DNA of 64,000 nt, from the NCBI RefSeq assembly GCF_007992175.1, contig NZ_BJZT01000014.1, forward strand, positions 105,879 to 169,878. Reading direction: 5' to 3'. A program made the position numbers and the translations under genes. Below the pieces are notes generated by a model, which was not told the DNA's origin, did no database searches, and saw only the letters and a list, made by a program, of their open reading frames with translations. Shown piece by piece: positions 37,222-45,282 of the stretch; position 1 is the stretch's first letter, and each line of letters begins with the position of its first letter. Source of the DNA: Methylobacterium haplocladii (lineage in GTDB: Bacteria > Pseudomonadota > Alphaproteobacteria > Rhizobiales > Beijerinckiaceae).

Positions 37222-38316
37222 TCACGTGAGCAGCCTTTCGGCCGCATCCTCCGCCAGCGACAATGCCGAGGTCAGCCCGGGGCTCTCGATCCCGAACAGC
37301 TGGACCAGCCCCGGCAACCCATGCTCGGCCGGCCCGTCGATCATGAAATCCGCGGCCGGCTCGCCGGGGCCGGTGAGCTTGGGCCGGATGCCGGCATAGT
37401 CCGGCGTCAGACGCCCGTCGGGCAGGGCCGGCCAGTAGCGCCGGATCGCGGCTTCGAACTCGGCGGCCATCTCGGGCTCGACCGAATAATCCGCCGTCTC
37501 GACCCAGGCGACGTCGGGGCCGAAGCGCATGCGGCCGGCGAGGTCCAGCGTGAGGTGGATGCCGAGCCCGCCCTCGACCGGGGCCGGATAGATCAGCCGG
37601 GTGAAGGCCGGCTTGCCGGTGCAGCCGAAATAGCGGCCCTTGGCGAGCACCTGCCGCGGCACGCGCTCCGGCGGATAGCCGTCGATGGCGCGAGCCAGGG
37701 ATTGCGCGCCGAGCCCGGCCGCATTGACGATCGCATCGACGTCGAGGGTGCCGCGGCCGTCGCCGCCGTAGCGGACCCGCCAGCGGCCGTTCTCGCGCCG
37801 AGCCGATTCGATCGGCGTGCGCAACGCCAGCGCGCCGCCGGCATCCTCGATCGTGCCGACCAGCGCCAGCATCAGCGCATGGCTGTCGACGATCCCGGTG
37901 GCCGGCGAATCCAGCGCCGCGACGCAGGCGAGGTTCGGCTCCAGCCGCCGCGCTTCGTCACCCTCCAGCAGCCGAAGGCCCTCGACGCCGTTGGCGAGGC
38001 CCTTGGCGTGGATCGCTTCGAGTCCGGTGCGCTCGCTCTCGGACGTCGCGACGATGAGCTTGCCGCAGGCCCGGTGCGGGACGCCGTGGCGCGCGCAGAA
38101 GGCGTAGAGGAGCCGGCGTCCCGCGACGCAATGGCGGGCGCGCAACGAGCCGGCCGGATAGTACATCCCGCCATGGATCACCTCCGAGCCGCGCGACGAC
38201 ACGCCGGTGCCGAAGGCGCTCTCGGCCTCGGCTACGATCACGTCGTGCCCGCGCAGGGCTAGCGCCCGCCCGATGGCGAGACCGACGACGCCGGCACCGA
38301 CGACGAGCGTGTCCAT
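37222..38316 (-). CDS. FAD-dependent oxidoreductase, L-2-hydroxyglutarate-oxidase-like
   Basis: This 364-residue flavoprotein of the D-amino-acid-oxidase (DAO) fold starts with the Rossmann motif GAGVVGLAIGRALA. It has the SSRGSEVIHGGMYY segment typical of the LhgO/YgaF group that oxidises L-2-hydroxyglutarate or related hydroxy acids. NAAGLGAQSLA near 197 and the C-terminal FGIESPGLTSALSLAEDA complete the FAD site. The substrate is not certain. It is convergent with the flavoprotein gene, and the palindrome at 37090 lies between them. Confidence 0.85.
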   Translation of the reverse strand: MDTLVVGAGVVGLAIGRALALRGHDVIVAEAESAFGTGVSSRGSEVIHGGMYYPAGSLRARHCVAGRRLLYAFCARHGVPHRACGKLIVATSESERTGLEAIHAKGLANGVEGLRLLEGDEARRLEPNLACVAALDSPATGIVDSHALMLALVGTIEDAGGALALRTPIESARRENGRWRVRYGGDGRGTLDVDAIVNAAGLGAQSLARAIDGYPPERVPRQVLAKGRYFGCTGKPAFTRLIYPAPVEGGLGIHLTLDLAGRMRFGPDVAWVETADYSVEPEMAAEFEAAIRRYWPALPDGRLTPDYAGIRPKLTGPGEPAADFMIDGPAEHGLPGLVQLFGIESPGLTSALSLAEDAAERLLT

Positions 38317-38378
38317 GGAGTCAGGCTCGCATCATTGTGGTCCGCAAACCGCAGGAAACTTTGCCGAACGATGCGGGC

Positions 38379-39479
38379 TCAAGGTGAGAAGATCAGCGTC
38401 AGGTAGACGAAGAACAGCACCAGATGCACGGCGCCCTCCAGCACCGTGGTGCGGGTGCCGGAGAACGTCAGCGTGTTGAGGATCAGCGTCACCGCGAGCA
38501 GCGTCATCTCGGTGGGGGCGAGGCCCAGGATGACGGTCTGGTTCGTCAGCAGCCCCACGGCGAGGATCGCCGGCACGGTGAGCCCCACCGTCGAGGTGGC
38601 GGCACCGAGGCACAGGTTGATCGCGCGCTGCAATTCGTTGCGCGAGACGGCCTTCAGCGCGCTGATGCCTTCCGGCGTGAACACGATGCCGGCGATCAGC
38701 ACGCCGCCCAATGCCTGGGGTGCGCCGAGCGCTGCGATGCCGTGGTCGAGCACGGTGGCGAGGCTCTTCGAGAGCAGCACGATCGGCAGGATGTTGGCGA
38801 GCAGCAGGCCGATATGGATGAGCAGGGCCTTGGCAGAGGCGTCGCCCGTGCCGGATTCGGTCTGGGCATCGCCCTCTTCGACCCCGGCTTCCAGGAAGAA
38901 GCTCTGGTGCCGGTTGGTCTGGATCAGCAGGAATACGCCGTAGAGCGCGATCGTGAAGACCGAGAACGAGATCGCCTGGAACGGCGTCAGCGTGCCGTTG
39001 GTGGTCGAGGTGGTGAAGTTCGGGATGATCAGCGCGATCACGGTCAGCGGGATGATCACCGAGAGGAAGGCGGCGGCGCCCTTCAGGTTGTAGCGCTGCT
39101 GGTGGTGCCGGAGGCCGCCAATGAGCAGGCCGAGGCCGACGACGCCGTTCAGCACGATCATCAGCACGGCGAACATCGTGTCGCGGCCGAGCGTCGGCGC
39201 GTCCTTGGCCGAGAGCATCACCGCGGAGACCAGCACGACCTCGATCACGACGATCGACAGCGTCAGGATCAGGGTGCCGAGCGGCTCCCCGAGGCGATGG
39301 GCCAGGTCCTCCGCCTCATGCACCACGCCGAAGGCCGACCACATGATGACGAGGAAGAGCCACAGGAACAGCCCGATCGCCCAGAGCGGCGATGACAGGT
39401 CCCCGAGCCAGCCAGCGCCGAACACGGCGAACGCCGCGACGCTCGCCCAGGCGATCACCAAGCGCACCACCGATCCCAT
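38379..39479 (-). CDS. chaA: Calcium/proton antiporter ChaA
   Basis: This 366-residue inner-membrane protein of the CaCA family has about eleven helices. The two alpha repeats are visible: GEPLGTLILTLSIVVIEVVLV near 65-85, and FTPEGISALKAVSRNELQRAINLCLGAATSTVGLTVP near 275. ChaA exports Ca2+ (and Na+ or K+ at high pH) in exchange for protons. It is divergent from the helicase gene. Its two membrane halves are joined by a polar loop near 195-215 with EEGDAQTESG. Confidence 0.88.
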   Translation of the reverse strand: MGSVVRLVIAWASVAAFAVFGAGWLGDLSSPLWAIGLFLWLFLVIMWSAFGVVHEAEDLAHRLGEPLGTLILTLSIVVIEVVLVSAVMLSAKDAPTLGRDTMFAVLMIVLNGVVGLGLLIGGLRHHQQRYNLKGAAAFLSVIIPLTVIALIIPNFTTSTTNGTLTPFQAISFSVFTIALYGVFLLIQTNRHQSFFLEAGVEEGDAQTESGTGDASAKALLIHIGLLLANILPIVLLSKSLATVLDHGIAALGAPQALGGVLIAGIVFTPEGISALKAVSRNELQRAINLCLGAATSTVGLTVPAILAVGLLTNQTVILGLAPTEMTLLAVTLILNTLTFSGTRTTVLEGAVHLVLFFVYLTLIFSP

Positions 39480-39758
39480 CCGCTCCGTTCCTTAAAGACC
39501 CGTGGTCTCGTGCCATGCAGGTTCCGGCGGGACAAGCCGATGACGCGCCGAGCGATTTTCGAGCGGCGACCGTCCACGGCGGCAGGTGCCGCACCGCACG
39601 AGCGCCATGCGTTGCAGGGCGTGGCCTTTGCGAGCGCTTAAGGGTACGAACCCCTCTTGCTTCTCGTTCGAGACCGGCTCGCGGCCGGAGGAACGCCGAC
39701 GCGATCAGCGCCGTGTTCCCCCACGATCCCGCCCCCCGCTCTCCAAGGTCGATTGCCC

Positions 39759-41480
39759 GTGCCGTTTCCGACGCTTCCAGCCCCGCTCGCGCGGACGCTT
39801 GCCGCACGTGGCTACGAAGAGCCGACGCCCGTCCAGGAGGCCGTGCTCGATGCGGCGTCCCAGGGCCGCGACCTCCTCGTCTCCGCCCAGACCGGCTCGG
39901 GCAAGACCGTCGCCTTCGGCATCGCGGTCGCCGAGCGCCTGCTCACCGAGGAGGGCACGCTGCCCCCGCCCGGCGCCCCGCTCGCGCTGGTGATCGCGCC
40001 GACGCGCGAGCTGGCGCTGCAGGTCGAGCGCGAGATCACCTGGCTATACGCCGAGACCGGCGCTCGCGTCGTCTCCTGCGTCGGCGGCATGGATCCGCGC
40101 CGCGAGGCCCGTGCGCTGGATGCCGGCGTCCACATCGTCGTCGGCACGCCGGGGCGTCTGCGCGACCATATCGAGCGCGGCCGCCTCAAGACCGAGACGC
40201 TCGAAGCCGTCGTGCTCGACGAGGCCGACGAGATGCTCGATCTCGGCTTTCGCGACGACCTCGAGTTCATCCTGTCCTCGGCGCCGACCACGCGGCGCAC
40301 GCTGCTGTTCTCGGCTACCCTGCCGAAGCTGATCACGGCGCTCGCCGAGCGCTACCAGCGGAATGCCCTGCGCCTCGCGGTCGCCGGCGCCTCGCGCGGC
40401 CATGCCGACATCTCGTATCGCGCCGTGCGCGTTCTCCCGCGCGAGATCGAGCATGCCGTCGTCAACGTGCTGCGCTACGTCGATGCCCCCACGGCCATCG
40501 TCTTCTGCAACACCCGCGAGGGCGTGCGGCACTTGCAGGCCTCGCTGATCGAGCGCGGCTTCACCGCCGTGGCGCTCTCCGGCGAACTCGGCCAGGGCGA
40601 GCGCAACGCCGCGCTCCAGGCCCTGCGCGATGGCCGGGCTCGCACCTGCGTCGCCACCGATGTCGCCGCCCGCGGCATCGACCTGCCGGGGCTCGACCTC
40701 GTCATCCACGCCGACCTGCCGCACGATGCCGAGGTGATGCAGCATCGCAGCGGCCGCACCGGCCGCGCAGGCCGCAAGGGCACCAGCGTGCTCCTGGTCC
40801 CGGCCTCGCGCCGCCGCCGCGCCGAACAAATGCTGCAGCTTGCCGGCGTGAACTTCGAGTGGAGCGGCCCGCCCACCGCCGAGGAGGTTCGCGCCCTCGA
40901 CCGCGACCGCATGCTCGACGACCCCTCCTTCGCCGAAGAACCGAACGAGGAGGATCGCGAATGGGCGGACGCCCTGCTCGCCAAGCTCCCACCGGAAAAG
41001 CTGGCTGCCGCCCTGGCCCGTGCCTACCGCGCCCGCATTCCGGCCCCCGAGGACGTCAGCGACCCGAACTTCTCGACCGATTCCCGGCAGAGCCAGCGCA
41101 AGACCGGCGCAGGCGAGCGCGGTCCGGCGCCGGTCGGTGCGCCCCGCGTCGGCGACGACGGCCCCTCGGTCTGGTTCCGGCTCAACATCGGCCGGCGCGA
41201 TTCCGCCGATCCGCGCCGCCTCCTGCCGATGCTCTCGCGTCGCGGCGGCATCGGGCGCGGCGATATCGGGGCCATCCGGATCTTCGATCGCGAGACCAAG
41301 TTCGAGATCCGCGCCGCCGCAGCCGCCGACTTCGCAGCCGCCTTCGCCGAGCGCGGGCCGCCGGACGTCGCCATCGAAATGCTGCAGGGGGAGGGCGCCG
41401 CACCGCCCAAGCAGCATAGCCCTCGCGCCGCCAAACACCGCCGCGAAGTCGGCAAGCCGCCGAAGCGCCAGCGCGGCTGA
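39759..41480 (+). CDS. DEAD-box RNA helicase with DbpA-like C-terminus
   Basis: The protein is about 573 residues. All helicase motifs are seen: Q-motif TPVQ, AQTGSGKT, PTRELALQ, GTPGRL, VLDEADEM, SAT and HRSGRTGRAG. The C-terminal region (about 490-560, WFRLNIGRRDSADPRRLLPMLSRR...) resembles the DbpA RNA-binding domain, which guides DbpA to 23S rRNA, so a ribosome-assembly role is likely. I chose the GTG at 39759 (protein VPFPTLPAPLA...); the frame is open further upstream but its codons look non-coding. A basic tail closes the protein. Confidence 0.88.
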   Translation: MPFPTLPAPLARTLAARGYEEPTPVQEAVLDAASQGRDLLVSAQTGSGKTVAFGIAVAERLLTEEGTLPPPGAPLALVIAPTRELALQVEREITWLYAETGARVVSCVGGMDPRREARALDAGVHIVVGTPGRLRDHIERGRLKTETLEAVVLDEADEMLDLGFRDDLEFILSSAPTTRRTLLFSATLPKLITALAERYQRNALRLAVAGASRGHADISYRAVRVLPREIEHAVVNVLRYVDAPTAIVFCNTREGVRHLQASLIERGFTAVALSGELGQGERNAALQALRDGRARTCVATDVAARGIDLPGLDLVIHADLPHDAEVMQHRSGRTGRAGRKGTSVLLVPASRRRRAEQMLQLAGVNFEWSGPPTAEEVRALDRDRMLDDPSFAEEPNEEDREWADALLAKLPPEKLAAALARAYRARIPAPEDVSDPNFSTDSRQSQRKTGAGERGPAPVGAPRVGDDGPSVWFRLNIGRRDSADPRRLLPMLSRRGGIGRGDIGAIRIFDRETKFEIRAAAAADFAAAFAERGPPDVAIEMLQGEGAAPPKQHSPRAAKHRREVGKPPKRQRG

Positions 41481-41489
41481 GCGCCTCTC

Positions 41490-41576
41490 CTCGTCACTGC
41501 GAGCGCAACCAACCGACCCAGGTCCATCCACCCAATCGCGGATGTGACCCTGGCTTGCTTCGTGGTGCGGCAGTGA
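41490..41576. repeat. Degenerate copy of the dispersed palindrome
   Basis: TCACTGCGAGCGCAACC near 41493 and a right arm ending GTGCGGCAGTGA near 41574 pair imperfectly. The inner CCCAGGTC/GACCCTGG blocks echo the family seen at 37090. It lies between the convergent helicase and Pro/Ala-rich protein genes. Confidence 0.55.
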
Positions 41577-41623
41577 ACGGAGGCAGGACCGCGACGTCCG
41601 ACGAGATCCCGGCTCAGTCGCTT

Positions 41624-42481
41624 TTACTCGTCAGCGCCGAAGAGCCCGCCGATCGCCTTGACGCCGGCGCGGAACTGGCGTGCGCCGGGAATTTCGGACT
41701 CGTCCGAGGCTGCGGCTGTGGGTGCCCGCGCGGCAGCCGGTTCGGCGTCGGCGACCGTCTTGGTCGGAGGGGCCTTTCGCGCAGCCGTCTTCTGCACCGG
41801 CGGCTTGGCGGCGACGGGCTTGCGCGGCGGTTGAGCCGAGGCCGTCGCGGTGGCGGTCGGCTCCGCCACCGGCTCGCGGGCTGGGCTCGGCGCAACGGAC
41901 GCGACGGCATTCGCCTGGACCGGCTTGGCCTTCACGGTCTCGGCGCGGGCCGGGGCGATGGTCGCGACGGTGCGGGTCGGCGGGGCGACGGTCGGCGCCG
42001 TGCGCGTTTCCGGCAACGTCGCCGCATTCTGGATCGGCGGCGGCGTCGGGCCGGTGCGCAGAGCCGGTGCCTGGGCCTCGCCGACGGCCGCCTGTGCGGC
42101 AGGTGCGGGCTCGGCGATCGGCGTCGGGACGGCGGCCTGCTCGACAGGGAGCGGCTGCGGCTCGGCCACGATGGGCCGGGGAAGATTGAGGGTGGCGGCC
42201 TTCGTCGCGGCGGCAGCGGGCTCGCCGTTGACGAGGGCCGGCATTCCGTCCTTCAGGTCGGGCATGGAGGCCGCGGCCTGCATCGGCCGCGGGGTGCGGG
42301 CGCGGGGATCGGCCAGCGTCGAGAAGAACGAGAAGGCGCCGACGGAGAAGGCGAGAAGCCCCGCTCCGCCGAGACCGCCGATCAGCACGGCGCGGGTCGG
42401 CAGCCGGAGGCGAGGCCTCGCGCTCGGCTGCGAGGGGGAGGTCGCGTTGCGGACCTCGGACGGATCGATGTTTACCGCCAT
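41624..42481 (-). CDS. Pro/Ala-rich single-pass membrane protein, unknown
   Basis: The 285-residue protein has a short cytoplasmic start, one membrane helix (about 30-52, LIGGLGGAGLLAFSVGAFSFF) and a long low-complexity Pro/Ala/Thr/Lys segment to about 260. It ends with a short conserved-looking motif (SEIPGARQFRAGVKAIGGLFG). This resembles periplasmic linker or scaffold proteins. No enzyme domain was recognised. Start ATG 42481. Confidence 0.7.
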   Translation of the reverse strand: MAVNIDPSEVRNATSPSQPSARPRLRLPTRAVLIGGLGGAGLLAFSVGAFSFFSTLADPRARTPRPMQAAASMPDLKDGMPALVNGEPAAAATKAATLNLPRPIVAEPQPLPVEQAAVPTPIAEPAPAAQAAVGEAQAPALRTGPTPPPIQNAATLPETRTAPTVAPPTRTVATIAPARAETVKAKPVQANAVASVAPSPAREPVAEPTATATASAQPPRKPVAAKPPVQKTAARKAPPTKTVADAEPAAARAPTAAASDESEIPGARQFRAGVKAIGGLFGADE

Positions 42482-42945
42482 CGGGTCGGACTCTCGAACG
42501 TTGTACGATGGCAACGACACGACCCCGACATTGCGGCCACAAGATGTCTGCAAAGCCCAGCGCAGTCGTCGCGCACAAGCATTCGCAGAGAAACTGATTT
42601 AGATCAGCGCGATTAACGAAGGGTCACCGGCCAGCACTTGGGTGATCCCGCGATGAAGCGCGGCGAGACTCGTCTCGGCCACCTCCGGGCGAACGCTCGA
42701 CTCCGCATCGCTCCGGCCGCCCGTCGATCCGAGCGGCCTGCATGCCGGCGAGCCGGTCATCCTTAAGAGAATCATCAGTGCATCCCGTGGGCGCGCCACA
42801 TGGACATCGCCGCGGTGATCGGCGAGTTTGCAGCGCGAGCCGAAACAGCAAAGATTCAAGTGCGTTATCCGATGGTCCCTTGCCGAAATATCCCGAGCCG
42901 GGGGCCGGCGCAGACAGACGCGGCGGCGACCTGAGCGGCGCGCCG
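42482..42945. other. Divergent regulatory region with a FixK/FNR-like palindrome
   Basis: No gene is seen in these 464 bases between two divergent genes. The main feature is a 14-base palindrome at 42594-42607, listed separately. The remaining sequence is high in GC with no second clear motif. Confidence 0.5.
42594..42607. promoter_or_regulatory. FixK/FNR-like palindrome
   Basis: CTGAT-TTAG-ATCAG is a perfect inverted repeat. It differs from the FNR/FixK consensus TTGAT-N4-ATCAA only at the symmetric outer bases. It lies 113 bases before the Pro/Ala-rich protein gene and about 340 bases before the histidine kinase gene. Binding by an FNR/FixK-type regulator is inferred. Confidence 0.4.
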
Positions 42946-44421
42946 ATGACCATGATGCCGAAGGCTACGCAGTTCGATGCGCCGTCCGCCGCGCGGGTCG
43001 GGACGCCCGGCCGCGCCTCGATCTGGGCGACGCTGCCGACGCGCACGCGGCTGATCCTGGTGGTGCTCGCCATCGACCTGATCGCGGCTTTCGTCTCCTG
43101 CGGCGTGATGGTTCTGAACGCGCGCTCGGCGGTGAAGGTCGAGATGAACGCGACCCGCGCCACCGTGGAGCCGCTCGTCGCCGATACCATCCGCATGGCC
43201 CGCAGCCCGACGCCCGACAGCCTGCTCCACACCCTCGACCTGCGCTTCCAGACCCTGCGGCACGTGCGGGTCGCGGTCTTCGATGCGAAGGGCGAGCGCA
43301 CCGGCTTCGTGCTGCCGGACAAGCGCCGGGATCGGCACGTGGCGCCGTCGTGGTTCGTCGCGCTGATCGCGCCGCCGCCGGAGCAGCACGACCTGCCGAT
43401 CGTCGTGAACGGGGAGCGCATCGGCAAGGCGGTCGTCACCGAGGAGCCCCTCGACGAGATCGACGAGGTCTGGGGCTATGCGGCCTCGCTGTCGCTGGCG
43501 AGCCTGCTCCTCAACCTCGCAGTGCTCGCCGCCCTCACCATCGCCTTCGGCCGGGTGCTGCGCCCCCTCGAGGGCCTGGCCGAGGGCCTGACCCAGCTCG
43601 AGCGCCACGACTATACCGCCCATCTCGATCCGCCGGCCTCCCGCGAACTCGCGGCGATCGCCGAGCGCTTCAACAGCGTCGCCGGCGCGCTGCGCGAGGC
43701 CCGGGACGCCAACGGCCGGCTGAACCGCCAACTCCTTACGGCGCAGGACGACGAGGGCCGGCGCATCGCGCTGGAGTTGCACGACGAGTTCGGACCCTGC
43801 CTGTTCGCGCTCGAGGCCAACGCCGCCTCGGTCGCACGCATCGCGGAAGGGGAGAGCGTGCCGGACCGCGGCAAGCTCGCGGCGCGGGCGGCGGAGATCG
43901 GCAGCATCGTCGGGCAGGTCCAGGCCCGCAACCGCGAGCTCCTGAACCGGTTGCGTCCGCACGCGCTCGGCCAGGTGCCGCTCGCCGAATGCCTCAACCT
44001 GCTGCTCGCCGATTTCGGGCGACGTCACCCCGGCACGCTGTTCACGGGCAGCTTCGAGGAACTGGCGCGGGATTACGGCGACCTCGTCGACCTCACCGTG
44101 TTTCGCTGCATCCAGGAAAGCATGACCAACGCCGTCCGGCACGGCGCGGCCAAGCATGTCCGCGCCGAGGCGCGCGAGAGCTCCGGTCCCGGCCCCGCAA
44201 TCCTGCATGTCGTCGTGCGCGACGACGGGGCGGGAATCGCGCCGGATCACGGCACCGGCCTCGGCCTCTCAGGCATGCGGGAGCGGGTCGAAGCACTCGA
44301 CGGCAGCTTCGCGCTTGACAACGCCTCTTCGGGAGCGGTTGTGCGGATCGCGATCCCCATCGTCCCCGAGAGAGGCGCGGAGGCACAGTCCGCCGACCCG
44401 CCATCCCCGCCCTCGTCCTGA
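42946..44421 (+). CDS. NarX/UhpB-type sensor histidine kinase
   Basis: The 491-residue kinase has two membrane helices (about 36-58 and 180-202) enclosing a periplasmic sensor region, then a HAMP segment. The HisKA_3 region ALELHDEFGPCLFAL has phospho-acceptor His279. A C-terminal HATPase domain follows (N-box near 395, QESMTNAVRHG; G boxes DDGAGIAPDHGTGLGLSGM). The paired NarL-type regulator gene begins 13 bases after its stop. The signal is unknown. The start at ATG 42946 has nearby alternatives at 42952 and 42955. Confidence 0.9.
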   Translation: MTMMPKATQFDAPSAARVGTPGRASIWATLPTRTRLILVVLAIDLIAAFVSCGVMVLNARSAVKVEMNATRATVEPLVADTIRMARSPTPDSLLHTLDLRFQTLRHVRVAVFDAKGERTGFVLPDKRRDRHVAPSWFVALIAPPPEQHDLPIVVNGERIGKAVVTEEPLDEIDEVWGYAASLSLASLLLNLAVLAALTIAFGRVLRPLEGLAEGLTQLERHDYTAHLDPPASRELAAIAERFNSVAGALREARDANGRLNRQLLTAQDDEGRRIALELHDEFGPCLFALEANAASVARIAEGESVPDRGKLAARAAEIGSIVGQVQARNRELLNRLRPHALGQVPLAECLNLLLADFGRRHPGTLFTGSFEELARDYGDLVDLTVFRCIQESMTNAVRHGAAKHVRAEARESSGPGPAILHVVVRDDGAGIAPDHGTGLGLSGMRERVEALDGSFALDNASSGAVVRIAIPIVPERGAEAQSADPPSPPSS

Positions 44422-44434
44422 ACGCGCGCACGCC

Positions 44435-45112
44435 ATGAACGCCCTGACCCGCCCCGACCCGAGCCGAAGCCGCGCCGTCCTGCCGGTTCTCGTCATCGAC
44501 GACCATCCGATCGTGCTGCAGGGATGCCGGCGCGTGCTGGAGGATGCCGGCATCGAGACCGTCGCCGAGGCGACGGGCGTCGTCGCCGGCTACCGCGCCT
44601 TCTTCCGGCTGCGGCCGCCGGTGGTGATCTGCGATCTCACGTTCCAGGGCAGCGGCCTCGCCGGCCTCGGCCTGATCCGGCGCATGCGCGCCGTCGAGCC
44701 GGCGACGCGCATCCTGGTCTTCTCGATGCACAACGACCCCGTCATCGTCTCACGGGCGCTGGAGGCCGGCGCGCTCGGCTACGTGCTGAAGGACCACGGC
44801 TCGAACGAGCTGTTCCAGGCTTTCGAGCAGGTCCGCAAAGGCGACGTCTACCTCGACCGCCGGCTCGCCACCGAGGTCGCCATGCTGCGCGCCGACCCGC
44901 GCCGCACGCCCGAGACGCAGCTGACGCCGCGCGAGCAGCAGATCCTGGCCCGGCTGGCCCAGGGCAAGTCCTACGGGACCATCGCCTCGGAACTGTCGGT
45001 CAGCTACAAGACCGTGACCAATGCCTGCTCTCAGATGCGGCAGAAGCTCGGCGTGCGCACCCTGGCCGAGTTGATCCATGTCGCCGTGACGCAGGCCCAG
45101 CGTCAGGGCTGA
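44435..45112 (+). CDS. NarL/FixJ-family response regulator
   Basis: The 225-residue protein has a receiver domain (about 15-140) with Asp67 as phosphorylation site in VICDLTFQG and Lys in YVLKDHGS. A C-terminal LuxR-type helix-turn-helix (about 158-215, LTPREQQILARLAQGKSYGTIAS) binds DNA. It follows its cognate kinase gene directly. Target genes are unknown. A GGDEF/EAL gene follows after 170 bases. Confidence 0.92.
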   Translation: MNALTRPDPSRSRAVLPVLVIDDHPIVLQGCRRVLEDAGIETVAEATGVVAGYRAFFRLRPPVVICDLTFQGSGLAGLGLIRRMRAVEPATRILVFSMHNDPVIVSRALEAGALGYVLKDHGSNELFQAFEQVRKGDVYLDRRLATEVAMLRADPRRTPETQLTPREQQILARLAQGKSYGTIASELSVSYKTVTNACSQMRQKLGVRTLAELIHVAVTQAQRQG

Positions 45113-45282
45113 GCCCTTCCGTACGACGCTACGCCGGTGTTGCGGAGCGGCCCGTTCGAACCCGGACACGGGAAACTGATTTCAGGATCAAATCGTCGGC
45201 TTAGCAATGGTTTAAGCCCGGGTGCCTACTCTTGCCCCATCGGCGTCGCTGTGCCGGACGGTGCGAGAGGAGAGAGCGCCCG

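Noticed and set aside
39392..41419. 675-codon plus-strand frame overlapping the helicase
   Set aside because: An Arg/Ala/Pro-rich shifted frame of the DEAD-box gene; the helicase frame has all motifs.
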